Origin: Capra hircus
Taxonomy: Eukaryota; Chordata; Mammalia; Artiodactyla; Bovidae
Length of the DNA stretch: 64,000 nt
NCBI RefSeq assembly: GCF_001704415.2
Contig: NC_030810.1
Coordinates: 101,444,315-101,508,314, forward strand
Reading direction: 5' to 3'
Both the position numbers and the translations under genes were made by a program. The notes under the pieces were generated by a model. The model was given only the letters and a program-made list of their open reading frames with translations, made no database searches and was not told the origin of the DNA. This document shows, piece after piece, positions 42,463 through 54,216 of this stretch. The first letter of the stretch is position 1, and each line of letters opens with the position of its first letter.

Positions 42463-43757
42463 AGGGGCACCCTGGTGTGTTCTTAATAACAGAGACTTGC
42501 AATAGACTAGATTCAACAGTTTCTGCTGGGTACCTGAGCCCGCGCTTTCCAGGTCCTAATGGAGAACTGAAGCCCACAAGGAAGAGCTAGATAGAAACTG
42601 CCTCAGTCTCTTATTGCTTTTAAACTCCCAACCCTAAAAATAGAAGTGTCCTTCTATAGCTGTGTGTCAAAGAACAAAACAGTTACCTGGCCCAAGAGCT
42701 GTGAAACAGTAAGAGGACATCTGGTAGGAAGTATGAATTGCTGCGAGTCTGTCTGTACCAGCAGATAAAGTACCTTTGTGAGGGGTAACAGTGCTGGCGA
42801 CCTCCGGAGCTCTTCCCAGGGTCCAAACGAATATGACAACCACTTCTATTTCTCCTTTCCAAATCTCAGCTAGTATCTACAACCCTGCTTTAAAGTCTGC
42901 TAAATCCAACATCTGAGACATCTTGGAGTTGTCTTTTTTTTTTTTTTCTTTTCTTTTTAAAACTATGTGTTGAACAGGTAGCATTTTTCTGTTTCTTTGC
43001 ATGTTTCACTTTTGTTTACTGGACTCTTTGAATGATACATTCTAGATACTCTGGATTCTGGTATCTTCTCCAAAATGTATCAACTTTTGTTCTACTAAGC
43101 AATTTGATTACTGGCCAATGACTTTGAACTTGTGTACGGCTGGATTTATGGATTGTGTTGGTAGATCTGTGGAAATCCAAAGCCCTCCTTGATGTGACTC
43201 AACCTCCAAACACTGCTAACCTTGTCAGGTCTTAGTTTTACACTTATGGGGGGAGGATCAAGAGTAGGCCTTACACCAGGGTATGGTCTTTCCTCCTAAA
43301 ACAGTCTTTCTGGAGTATCAACTGAATGCTCAGGGTGATACAGAGCTAACAAGGCCTGAATTCCTGTGTTGCCAGCAGAGACTTCTAAAAGCTCTGTTCT
43401 GGTTTTCATCCCAATAGCATCTGTCGTCCCATAAGCCTCGCATAAGCACTCCACCCGTGAGCAGCCTAGCACTCAGCAAATGACTGGCAGGAGACCCAAT
43501 ATAGACTTTTGAAAACTAGCCTGTAAACTGTTCTCTCCTTTCTGGTTCTCTACAGATTCTAGTTGTTTCAGTTGCCCTCTGACCTCTGCCTTAGCCTTGT
43601 GTGAGCACCATGCTCTGCTGGAATTCCAGCTTGCTGTACCACCATCGGGTCATTTCCACAACTCTCTCTCAGGCACTCACAGTCTTGCACTGCCTCTGTC
43701 CAGTGTGTATAACCAGGTGCTTCACACATTTTGCCCATTTTTATGGTTGTTTAAGGC
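42463..43757. other. Unrecognised DNA without a gene
   Basis: T runs near 42935-42960. No domain-bearing frame and no recognised repeat was identified; an old L1 cannot be excluded. Confidence 0.45.
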
Positions 43758-44551
43758 AAGAAGCAGCACTAGCTGGAATCAAGATTGCCAGGAGAAATAT
43801 CAGTAACCTCAGATATGCAGATGACACCACCCTTATGGCAGAAAGCGAAGAAGAAATAAAGAGCCTCTTGATGAAAGTGAAAGAGGAGAGTGAAAAAGTT
43901 ACTTAAAGCTCAACATTCAGAAAACTAAGATCACGGCATCCGGTCCCGTCACTTCATGGCAGATAGACGGGGGAGCAGTGGAAACAGTGGCTGACTTTAT
44001 TTTGGGGGGGCTCCAAAATCACTGCAGATGGTGACTGCAGCCATGACATTAAAAGACGCTTACTCCTTGGAGGGAAAGTTATGACCAACCTAGACAGCAT
44101 ATTAAAAAGCAGAGACATTATTTTGCCAACGAAGGTCTGTCTAGTCAAGGCTATGGTTTCTCCAGTAGTCATGTATGGATGTGAGAGTTGGACTATAAAG
44201 AAAGCTGAGCGCCGAGGAATTGATGCTTTTGAACCGTGCTGTTGGAGAAGACTCTTGAGAGTCCCTTGGACCGCAAGGAGATCCAACCAGTCCATCCTAA
44301 AGGAGATCAGTCCTGGGTGTTCATTGGAAGGACTGATGTTGAAACTGAAACTCCAATGCTTTGGCCACCTGATGCAAAGAGCTGACTCATTGGAAGAGAC
44401 CCTGATGCTGGGAAAGACTGAGGGCAGCAGGAGGAGGGGACGACAGAGGATGAGATGACTGGATGGCATCACCAACTCAATGGACATGAGTTTGGGTAAA
44501 CCCCGGGAGTTCGTGCTGGACAGGGAAGCCTGGCGTGCTACGGTTCATGGT
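43758..44551 (+). mobile_element. BovB LINE fragment, plus-strand half of an inverted pair
   Basis: The sequence runs from just before the YADD region (GCTGGAATCAAGATTGCC) to the last C-terminal codons (near GAAGCCTGGCGTGCTACGGT). It lacks the 3' tail and joins directly to a minus-strand BovB segment. There is a frameshift near 43902. Confidence 0.88.
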
Positions 44552-45424
44552 TTTGCATATCTGAGGTTACTGATCTTTCTCCTGGCAATTTTGATTCCAG
44601 CTTGTGCTTCATCCAGCCGGCATTTTGCATGGTGCACTCTGCGTATAAGTTAAATAAGCAGGGTGACAATATACAGCCTTGAGGTACTCCTTTCCCAATT
44701 TGGAACCAGTCTGTTGTTCCGCGTCCTGTTCTGTTGCTTCTTGACCTGCATGCAGATTTCTCAGGAGGCAGGTCAGGTGGTCTGGTATTCCCATCTCTTG
44801 AAGAATTTTCTGCAGTTTGTTGTGATCCACACAGTTAAAGACTTTGGAGTAGTCAAGAAAGCAGAAGTAGATGTTTTTCTGGAACTCTCTTCTCTATGAT
44901 CCAATACATGTTGGCAATTTGAACTCTGCTTCCTCTACTTTTTCTAAATCCAGTTTGAACATCTGGTATTTCTTGGTTCATGTACTGTTGAAGCCTGACT
45001 TGGAGAATTTTGAGCATTACTTTGCTAGTGTGTGAGATGAGTGCAATTGTCCAGTAGTTTGAACATTCTTTGGTATTGCCTTTCTTTGGGACTGGAATGA
45101 AAACAGAGCTTTTCCAGTCCTGTGGCCACTGCCTAGTTTTCCAAATTTGCTGACATATTGAGTGCAGCACTTTAACAGCATCATCTTCTAGGATATGAAA
45201 TAGTTCAGCTGGAATTCCATCACTTCCACTAGCTTTGTTCCTAGTGATGCTTCCTAAGGCCTACTTGACTTTGTACTCTAGGATGTCTGACTCTAGGTGA
45301 GTGATCGTATCATTGTGGTTTTCTGGGTCATGAAGATCTTTTTTGAACAGTTCTTCTGTGTATTCTTCCCACCTCTCCTTAATATCTTCTGCTTCTGTTA
45401 GGTCGATACTATTTCTGTCCTGGT
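44552..45424 (-). mobile_element. BovB LINE fragment, minus-strand half of an inverted pair
   Basis: On the minus strand this covers the BovB segment before the RT (from about 45424) through the RT motifs to YADD. Frames include SSVFIPVPKKGNTKECSNYW (45170-44853) and the DHNKLQKILQEMG block. It overlaps the plus half by only about 50 bases of element sequence, so together the two halves cover most of the RT in opposite orientations. Confidence 0.88.
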
Positions 45425-45430
45425 GATCTA

Positions 45431-45502
45431 GAACTGGTGGTCTAGTGGATAGGATTTGGTGATTTCATAGCTGTGGCTGGGGTTTAGTTCCTGCACTCGT
45501 AG
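45431..45502 (+). pseudogene. Decayed tRNA-Glu
   Basis: Aligned base for base with the intact tRNA-Glu at 25377, it keeps CTGGTGGTCTAGTGG, AGGATT and the TTC anticodon triplet (in GATTTCATAG). The acceptor stem (GAACTGG against ACTCGTA) no longer pairs, the anticodon stem has several mismatches, and the B box has degraded to GGTTTAGTTCC. The downstream DNA is paralogous to 25449-26310, so this is a dead gene in a duplicated segment and not a SINE. Confidence 0.8.
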
Positions 45503-47475
45503 GAGTTATCCTCTTTCTACCAAGATTGGAATTGTCTTTTGCTTCAAGGTCCAATGCAGAAGAGCTTCTGCACTGTGTTTCTGAATGCTACTAAGTCAGG
45601 GCCTAGGGGTCCTTGACCTCAGGCTGACTGTTAGAGGTGAGATACCATGAACAGCCTGGGATGGTCAGCTAGCATCCCCACTCTTTTCTCCTGGCATGTT
45701 ACAAACCCAGAGTCTTACACAGTTTTCATCCAAGGAGAATCTGGAACTCGAGTTTCAAAAAATTCATTAAAAACAAAAACCTTTTGTAGTATACTATAAA
45801 GTTGCAAGAATACTACTATCATATATTTTGTACCTAAGTGCACAGTTAACATTTTCCCACATTTGCTATCACACTGTCTCCTCATATAAGAATTATGACA
45901 CCACTTGATAGTAACTTGCCGATAACTTGGGATTGCTTCTTTCCTTTGGCGTCCCTCTCAAAGTTAACTTCTGTAGGACACGATTTCGAAGATCAGGGAT
46001 AGCTTTGTCCTCTGGAAGAGGACCCTCTTGCCCCTTCAGGAACCTGGAATCCATTCTCTTTAGGATGCATAGAGGCTACAGGCAGTGTTTTATTTGACTA
46101 TTTCCCAAGTGCAGGCCAGTGTTGCCCCGTGATTGTAGGAACCTTTCTAGGCTTCCATCTCCCTCCCTCCACAGCACCGGGTGCCCTCTGGCCCCTTGCT
46201 GGTTGCCTTGGTCAGCAGTGGCGTCTTCGGTTAATCTGAGCAGTAGATTCGCCTCATGTTCCTGGTCAGTCGCTCAGTCCTGTCTGACTCTTTGCGACCT
46301 CTGGACCATAGCCCATCAGGCTCCTCTATCCATGGGACTTCCACGCTCCTTTGCTAGAAACCCATCAAGGCAGTGCAGCTGAACCCTTGGCTCTTGCCTG
46401 GCTCCCTGTGCCCTGCAGGGAGCAGAAAGTGTTCTGTCAGGACACAGAGGGAAGAATCCTTCCCTGTGCTTGGAGGAAGAGAGAAGCAGATGAGAAACAT
46501 GTCAAAGGGAGGGGGAGTATCCTCAAGAGCTTTCCAGAACTATTGTGTGATTGCTGTCCGGTGGGGTGCTGCCCCAGGATAATAAAGCTTAGTCTTGTGT
46601 TGTTCTGGCCTTGACCCAGTCCCAGGTCCAGTCTGAATTCAAACACAGAGGCATCCTGCTTTACCACACATATTCTGCCTCTCTCCAAAGTGGGGTAGTG
46701 ATCCACCTTCTATTTCCAGGACTTCAGTGGATAGAAACCATATGGGTTTGTTTTCTTTTCCTTGAACTTTCTGTTTTGCTGAAATGTAACTCAGGAATAT
46801 AAAAAAGGTTTAGCTTTAGATAAATTAGTGCTCTCCATTCTAGGTACAAGAAAAAAAAAGCAAATTGATAATAAGGATGAAAATCAAAATACTTTTAACA
46901 CTCTAGAGAATTCTAATAATTGGTATATAATTAATTGCATAGAAAATGTTTGTCGTGTATAATACCAGAGATGACTCCTTGTATGCATCACACTGGTTTA
47001 ATAATTTTGGTCTACAAACTACTTCATGTTGACTTTCAGATTTTCTAACAATGTGGAAAATATTGGTGGCATAGTATTCTAGTTTTTACAAGTCTTGGAT
47101 TGATTTTCTATTCAAAATCCTTATGAAAGTGAGGTACTTTAATTTCCTATGTTGGTTTCAGTTTCCCTTAAGCAAATTTGAATTCCAAAAAGTATTTACA
47201 TTTATAAAATTTAAAATTATGTGTCCAGTATATTAAATATACCACATAATATCTTTGCAATGAAGATTCTTATAATTCTAGAAATCATAGGGCCTTAATT
47301 ATTCCACTTAAAATTTAGGAGTAAGTGTTTTAAGTATCATCTAATATGTGATTCCAACTTGCATTTCTCTGTTACAGTTCAGCTCAATTTGTGATTTTAA
47401 GATCTATTGTTAACTTTAAGTTCTTTGACTGATGTTAAATTGGTTTAATTATTATATAATCTTTGTCTGAAAAAC
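45503..47475 (+). repeat. Ancient direct segmental duplication, copy 2
   Basis: 45503-46635 aligns in order with 25449-26310 and 46860-47475 with 29560-30220. Copy 2 has a BovA fragment at 46260-46349 and lacks the tRNA-Asn and about 3 kb between the two aligned parts. Divergence is much higher than between units A and B. Confidence 0.75.
46260..46349 (-). mobile_element. Bov-tA fragment
   Basis: TCAGTCGCTCAGTCCTGTCT, CTCTTTGCGACC and CAGGCTCCTCTATCCATGGG match the minus strand of Bov-tA. It is truncated and inserted within the duplicated segment. Confidence 0.85.
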
Positions 47476-49134
47476 TTCTAATTAAGGTAGAAATAATAAA
47501 ATACTGTTTTAATATAATGCTGCCTCATATTTTTATAGATTATAGAATGGTCATAGGTTAACAGATTAAGAGAATGTATTTAAATCTTGATTCTTGGTTA
47601 CTTGCCTTGTAGATCTCAAGTCACTCATTTTCACATGCTATGAAATTCTTATTTTACTCACTGCTGGGGCCCTTAGGCCCTGGAAGGTTGATGCCTTCCA
47701 GTATGAGTGCAGCAAGGACTGGGACCTTGACTTTGCCCCTGATACAGTGGTTTTCCTGGAGAGGGGCCTGGTACCTGGTGAGCACCTAGTAAGTACTTGC
47801 TTATTGAAGGAATCCTAATGCACAGTCCCAGAAAACTGACAAGGAGGAGAGAAAGTGGGCAATATCCACAGCAGCTTAGAGTATAAGGGACAGAGAGAAA
47901 CAGAAGGGCACACACTCCAAGAGGGAGAGAGAGAGGCAGACAGAAATGTCCTAGAACCTAGAGACATCCTAGACTGAATACAGAAAATCCAAAGAGCTCC
48001 TGTTTCCTCATGAGCTTCAACAGAGGAATCAGTGAAAGGTGAACCAATAGCTCTATAAGGATCCAGTTTTGCACAAGATGTATCATCAGGTGCAGGATTC
48101 TGTCAGTTGCAACAATTTGTCTCAAATGAGATAATTTTTGCAGATTTAGCCATGTACTGTCAAGGCGTCTTATGAAGACAGTCATGGCCATGCAAATGAT
48201 ATTGGGGGAAGACCCCTCATTAGCTTGTGTGCATTCCACCAAAGCGAAACTGCAACTTATAAAGGAAAGGGAAGAGAATAAATGTCTGGGACCAGTGGAT
48301 TTCGTTTTGTTTTCTCTTTAATCAATAAGCTGCTCTGCAAGAAGCTTTCCAGAGTTATTGTGACTGGTTTTCATTGGACTCAATTATGTAGGTCACCACT
48401 GAAAACAATTATAGTTATTGAAATACTTTCCAAACTTCTTGGAAATTTAGCTGCTGAACATGTGCAATATAGTATCTCTGGGTAATGCCCACATTGTCCT
48501 TCCATTGTACCTCCCATTAAGCTGAGTCAGTAGGTCACTACTTCTCTTGTCAGAATAATAGATCCATATATAGAAAGTTTGTTGTGATGGCAAGACCATG
48601 AAGAAAAAGACTCATATCTTGAGTTGGGAAAATACATTGGAATATAAATTAGTACAACTATTGAATAAAATTAAGAACATAAAGAGATGCCTTCAGTTTC
48701 TGGCAAAGGTGCAGTGTCAGGAATCAGACTTAAATCTGATTTAAATCCTCCTGCCTAAATTTCACTTTCCCCTTTTTCACCACTCCCAAAGGAAAAAAAG
48801 AAAAAAAACAAAAGACATGAAATACTGGTTTCCAAGACACTGAAAATCAGGCAGCAAAGGACAGAAGCCTTGAGAGATGAGAAACAAACAAGATGAGCTC
48901 TGCCACTGGGCCCAGCTTACTGCTTTCAGAGAATTCCCAGGCTGGGCACCAGAAGAGGGTTCTGAGGTCAACTCCTTGGACTGTGAAAATGAAGCTGAGT
49001 CTTGGTGGAGAGTAAGGCGTCTAGAGTTCACAGGACAAAGATTCAGTTATTCTTATTTGCAAAGCAGAAGTAGAGACACAGATGTAGAAAATAAATGTTT
49101 GGGTATCAAAGGGTAAAGGGGGGCTAGTATTGGA
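47476..49134. other. AT-rich DNA without a recognised gene
   Basis: 47700-47812 may be an L2 3' end (GAGCACCTAGTAAGTACTTG, TTATTGAAGGAA), with low confidence. No domain-bearing frame. A-rich runs at about 48791-48812. Confidence 0.45.
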
Positions 49135-49385
49135 AGATTGGAATTTACATATATATACTATTGATACGATTATAAAATAGATACCTAATGAGAATCCAAT
49201 GTATAGTATAGGAAACTCTTGATGTTCCATGGTTACCTAAGTGGGAAGGAAGTCCTAAAAAGAGGGGACATGTGTATATGTATAGCTGCCTCCCTTTGCT
49301 GTATAGTAGAAACTAACATAACATCATAAAGCAACTATTCACTAATAAAAGTAAATAATAAAAAAGAAAAAAAATTTTTTTTTTG
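49135..49385 (+). mobile_element. Ruminant L1 3' end
   Basis: Blocks typical of L1-BT 3' ends appear in order (CTGCCTCCCTTTGCTGTATA, AGTAGAAACTAACATAACAT, CAACTATTCACTAATAAAAG) and run into an A-rich tail. Confidence 0.75.
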
Positions 49386-49474
49386 AAAGGTCCAGTGATA
49401 AGAGAGAGAGTGAGTGGGGGAGAGAGAGAGAATCCAGGGATATGAAAGGGTTTCACTCAAGTACTCAGCAGAGT
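49386..49474. repeat. GA-rich simple repeat
   Basis: AGAGAGAGAGTGAG and GAGAGAGAGAGAAT runs lie between the L1 tail and the next BovB. Confidence 0.7.
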
Positions 49475-49483
49475 AATGATCAG

Positions 49484-50563
49484 TTTAGTTCAGTCATTCA
49501 GTCATGTCCGACTCTTTGCGACCCCATGAATTGCAGCACACCAGGCCTCCCTGTCCATCACCAACTCCCGCAGTTCACTCAGACTCATGTCCATTGAGTC
49601 AGTGATGCCATCCAGCCATCTCATCCTCTGTCATCCCCTTCTCCTCCTGCCCCCAATCTCTCCCAGCATCAGAGTCTTTTCCAATGAGTCAACTCTTCCC
49701 ATGAGGTGGCCAAAGTACTGGAGTTTCAGCTTTAGCATCATTCCTTCCAAAGAACACCCAGGGCTGATCTCCTTCAGAATGGACTGGTTGGATCTCCTTG
49801 CAGTCCAAAGGACCCTCAAGAGTCTTCTCTAACACCACAGTTCAAAAGCATCAATTCTTCGGCACTCAGCTTTCTTCACAGCACAACTCTCACATCCATA
49901 CATGACTACTGGAAAAACCATAATCTTGACTAGATGGACCTTTGTTGGCAAAGTAATATCTCTGCTTTTTAATATGCTGTATAGGTTGGTCATAACTTTT
50001 CTTCCAAGGAGTAAGCATCTTTTAATTTCATGGCTGCAGTCACCATCTGCAGTGATTTTGGAGCCCCCCAAAATAAAGCCTGTCACTGTTTCCACTGTTT
50101 CCCCATCTATTTCCCATGAAGTGATGGGAGCGGATGCCATGATCTTCGTTTTCTGAATGTTAAGCTTCAAGCCCACTTTTTCACTCTCCTCTTTCACTTT
50201 CATCAAGAGGCTTTTTAGTTCCTCTTCACTTTCTGCCATAAGGGTGGTGTCATCTGCATATCTGAGGTTATTGATATTTCTCCTGGCAATCTTGATTCCA
50301 GCTTGTGTTTCCTCCAGTCCAGCGTTTCTCATGATGTACTCTGCATAGAAGTTAAATAAGCAGGGTGACAGTATACAGCCTTGACATACTCCTTTTCCTA
50401 TTTGGAACCAGTCTGTTGTTCCATGTCCAGTTCTAACTGTTGCTTCCTGACCTGCATACAAATTTCTCAAGAAGTAGGTCAGGTGGTCTGGTATTCCCAT
50501 CTCTTTCAGAATTTTCCACAGTTTACTGTGATCCACACAGTCAAAGGCTTTGGCAAGTCAATA
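49484..50563 (-). mobile_element. BovB LINE, 5'-truncated, with 9-bp target-site duplication
   Basis: The 3' tail is at 49484 on the minus strand and the 5' truncation is in the RT domain near 50557 (GCCAAAGCCTTTGACTGTGT). AATGATCAG occurs at 49475-49483 and 50564-50572. The frame 50536-49829 keeps YADD (NNLRYADDTTLMAE) and the GKGVCQGC block but is broken before the natural end. Confidence 0.9.
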
Positions 50564-50572
50564 AATGATCAG

Positions 50573-51276
50573 GGTATGGTTATGAGGAAAGTACCTGTGA
50601 CCAAGGAAAGAAACTTTTAGAAAGATCCTGGAACAATGCCTGGTGCTCATACAGGACACACACTTGTATTCGATACCCCCAGACAGACTGGACTACTTGT
50701 AGTTCATTGACCATTGGTCAGGAAACACTTTTTACAGTGATGGGAATAATTAGCACTAGACTGACCTACCTAAAAAATCAGGAAAACAAGATTCACAGGA
50801 ATCTAACCATTTACAAGTCACTCAAATGTACCCCAGAGTAAAACTCAAGAAGATTTATAAAAATATCAAAATAGCCAGTGTCCAGAAAGGGAAATTTTGA
50901 TCATGTCTGGCCTCCTACCAAAGAATGACAATCATGCAAAGAGGCAGGAAAACAACAGATAGGGAAGAAGTCTCCTAATGAATGAATGAATCAATTAATC
51001 AACCCAAACTGAACCAGAACTGACATGATATAAAAATCAGCAGAGAAGACTTTAAACAGTTAATGTGACTGTGTGCATATGTCCCAAAAGTTAATTAGAA
51101 CCATGGAATATACAAAAAAGGCCAAAAATTAAACTTCAGAGATGAAAACTATAACATCCAAGACAATCAGATTGAATAGCAGATTAGACATTGAAAAAAA
51201 AAAAAGCAAGATTAAGGAACACAAAGTCAAGGACAGTTGTTTCCAAAAGGAAATTCATGCCAAAATAGAATTTTTT
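50573..51276 (+). repeat. Old L1-like DNA, interrupted by the next BovB
   Basis: A-rich plus-strand DNA with L1-like wording (AAACAACAGATAGGGAAGAA, CAGAGAAGACTTTAAACAGT). It resumes after the BovB at 52530, where TTCAAAATGAAGGTGAATAA and the AGACTTCATCATCAACAGAC block are typical of old L1/HAL1. The family is tentative. Confidence 0.5.
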
Positions 51277-51287
51277 AATGAAAACAG

Positions 51288-52518
51288 ACCAGGCTGTGGT
51301 CCTAGTGTGATTAGATTGACTAGTTTTCTGTGATTATGGTTTCAGTGTGTCTGCCCTCTGATGCCCTCTTGCAACACCTACTGTCTTACTTGGGGTTCTC
51401 AAGTTCCAGAAAAACATCTATTTCTGCTTTATTGACTATGCCAAAGCCTTTGACTGTGTGGATCACAATAAACTGTGGAAAATTCTGAGAGAGATCAGAA
51501 TATCAGACCACCTGACCTGCCTCTTGAGAAACCTATATGCAGGTCAGGAAGCAACGGTTGGAACTGGACATGGAACAACAGACTGGTTCCAAATAGGAAA
51601 AGGAGTATGTCAAGGCTGTGTACTGTCACCCTGCTTATTTAACTTCTATGCGGAGTACATCATGAGAAACGCTGGGCTGTATGAAGCACAAGCTGGAATC
51701 AAGATTGCCGGGAGAAATATCAATAACCTCAGATATGCAGATGACACCACCCTTATGGCAGAAAGTGAAGAAGAACTCAACAGCCTCTTGATGAAAGTGA
51801 AAGAGGAGAGTGACAAAGTGGGCTTGAAGCTTAACATTCAGAAAACGAAGATCATGGCATCTGGTCCCATCACTTCATCGGAAATAGATGGGGAAACAGT
51901 GGAAACAGTGTCAGACTTTATTTATGGGGGCTCCAAAATCACTGCAGATGGTGACTGCAGCCATGAAATTAAAAGACGCTTCCTCCTTGGAAGAAAAGTT
52001 ATGACCAACCTAGATAGCATATTCAAAAGCAGAGACATTACTTTGCCAACAAAGGTCTGTCTAGTGAAGGCTATGGTTTTCCAGTAGTCATGTATGGATA
52101 TGAGAGTTGTGCTATGAAGAAAGCTGAGTGCCGAAGAATTGATGCTTTTGAACTGTGCTGTTGGAGACGACTCTTGAGGGTCCCTTGGACTGCAAGGAGA
52201 TCCAACCAGTCCATTCTGAAGGAGATCAGCCCTGGGTGTTCTTTGGAAGGAATGATGCTAAAGCTGAAACTCCAGTACTTTGGCCACCTCATACGAAGAG
52301 TTGAGTCATTGGAAAAGACCCTGATGCTGGGAAGGATTTGGGGGCAGGAGGAGAAGGGGATGACAGAGGATGAGATGGCTGGATGGCATCACGGACTCGA
52401 TGGACGTGAGTCTGAGTGAACTCTGGGAGTTGGTGATGGACAGGGAGGCCTGGCGTGCTGTGGTTCATGGGGTGGCAAAGAGTTGGACACGACTGAGTGA
52501 CTGAACTGAACTGAACTG
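51288..52518 (+). mobile_element. BovB LINE with inverted 5' end and 11-bp target-site duplication
   Basis: 51288-51397 is a BovB 5' end on the minus strand (its complement matches 60805-60910). From about 51402 the RT and C-terminal region follow on the plus strand, ending in the GACTGAGTGACTGAACTGAA tail. AATGAAAACAG flanks the whole at 51277-51287 and 52519-52529. The plus part has an open frame from 51458 to 52087 with the FIDYAKAFDCVDH and YADD motifs, then a frameshift at about 52079 and a truncated C-terminus. The structure is what twin priming produces. Confidence 0.93.
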
Positions 52519-52529
52519 AATGAAAACAG

Positions 52530-53235
52530 TGTCACTTAATGGTAGGGCAACATTAAAAGAGGTGATACATAGGTGATTAATGTTTCTGAAAATACCCAGG
52601 GACAAGAAATAGTTTTTGGAGGAACAATGTCAGATAATTCCAATTGTAGTAAAGATTATAAGCCCGCCGATCCAAGGAGCCAAATGAACAAATGAGCACA
52701 ACAGTATGAAAAAACCATGTCTAGTCACATCATAATTAAAGTGCTCAAAGCCTTTGAAAAAGAATACAATCCCCAAGAGACCAGAGGAAAAAGACCAGTA
52801 TCTACAGAAGCAAAAATAAAGATATCAGGTTTCTCATCATAAGGATGGAAGTGAGGGACTTCCTTGGTGGTCCGTGCTGTTGGTTGGATCCTTGGTTGGG
52901 GAGCTAAGATCCCACATGCCTCCTGGCAAAAGAAAAAAAGAAAGAAAGAAACAGAAACAATATTGTAACACATTCCACAAAGATTTAAAAAACAGAGAAG
53001 CATAGAAGTGATAAGACAGTGGAGCAACCTCTTTAAAGGACTGAAGCCTAAAAAAGTCAAGGTGAAATTCTATCACTACCCACCCACAAAAAGTCTTTCA
53101 AAATGAAGGTGAATAATGACCTTTACAGACATACAAATGGTGAAAGACTTCATCATCAACAGACCCACATTTCAAGTAATGTTACAGTAGCCCTCCAAGA
53201 AGAACACCACCAGGTGGAAATCTAGATGTACATAC
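52530..53235 (+). repeat. Old L1-like DNA with an embedded CHR SINE
   Basis: Continuation of the L1-like DNA from 50573-51276. A CHR-2-type SINE (GGGACTTCCTTGGTGGTCCG, GGGGAGCTAAGATCCCACAT, then an AAAGAAAGAAAG tail) lies at 52853-52958. No open frame. Confidence 0.6.
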
Positions 53236-54216
53236 AGTTCAGTTCAGTTCAGTTGCTCAGTTGTGTCTGACTCTTTGCGACCCCATGAACCGCAGCACTC
53301 CAGGCCTCCCTGTCCATCACCAACTCCCGGAGTTCACTCAGACTCATGTCCATCGAGTCCGTGATGCCATCCAGCCATCTCATCCTCTGTCGTCCCCTTC
53401 TCCTCCTGCCCCCAACCCCTCCCAGCATCAGTCTTTTCCAATGACTCAACTCTTCGCATGAGGTGGCCAAAGTACTGGAGTTTCAGCTTTAGCATCATTC
53501 CTTCCAAAGAACACCCAGGGCTGATCTCCTTCAGAATGGACTGGTTGGATCTCCTTGCAGTCCAAGGGACCCTCAAGAGTCTTCTCCAACACCACAGTTC
53601 AAAAGCATCAATTCTTCAGTGCTCAGCCTTCTTCACAGTCCAACTCTCACACCCATACATGACCACAGGAAAAACCAAAGCCTTGACTAGACGGACCTTA
53701 GTCGGCAAAGTAATGTCTCTGCTTTTGAATATGCTATCTAGGTTGGTCATAACTTCTTCCAAGGAGTAAGCGTCTTTTAATTTCATGGCTGCAGTCACCA
53801 TCTGCAGTGATTTTGGAGACCCCAAAAATAAAGTCTGACACTGTTTCCACTGTTTCTTCATCTATTTCCCATGACATGATGGGAGCTGATGCCATGATCT
53901 TCGTTTTCTGAATGTTGAGCTTTAAGTAACTTTTTCACTCTCCTCTTTCACTTTCATCAAGAGGCTTTTTAGCTCCTCTTCACTTTTTGCCATAAGGGTG
54001 GTGTCATCTACATATCTGAGGTTATTGATATTTCTCCCAGCAATCTTGTTTCCAGCTTGTGTTTCTTCCAGTCCAGCATTTCTCATGATGTACTCTGCAT
54101 AGAAGTTAAATAAGCAGGGTGATAATATACAGCCTTGACGTACTCCTTTTCCTATTTGGAACCAGTCTGTTGTTCCATGTCCAGTTCTAACTGTTGCTTC
54201 CTGACCTGCACACAGA
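53236..54216 (-). mobile_element. BovB LINE, 5'-truncated
   Basis: On the minus strand, the 3' tail is at 53236 (repeated GAACT units on that strand) and the truncation is near 54216 (AAATCTGTGTGCAGGTCAGG). Several indels break the frame (for example near 53760 and 53925). No clear target-site duplication was seen. Confidence 0.88.
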
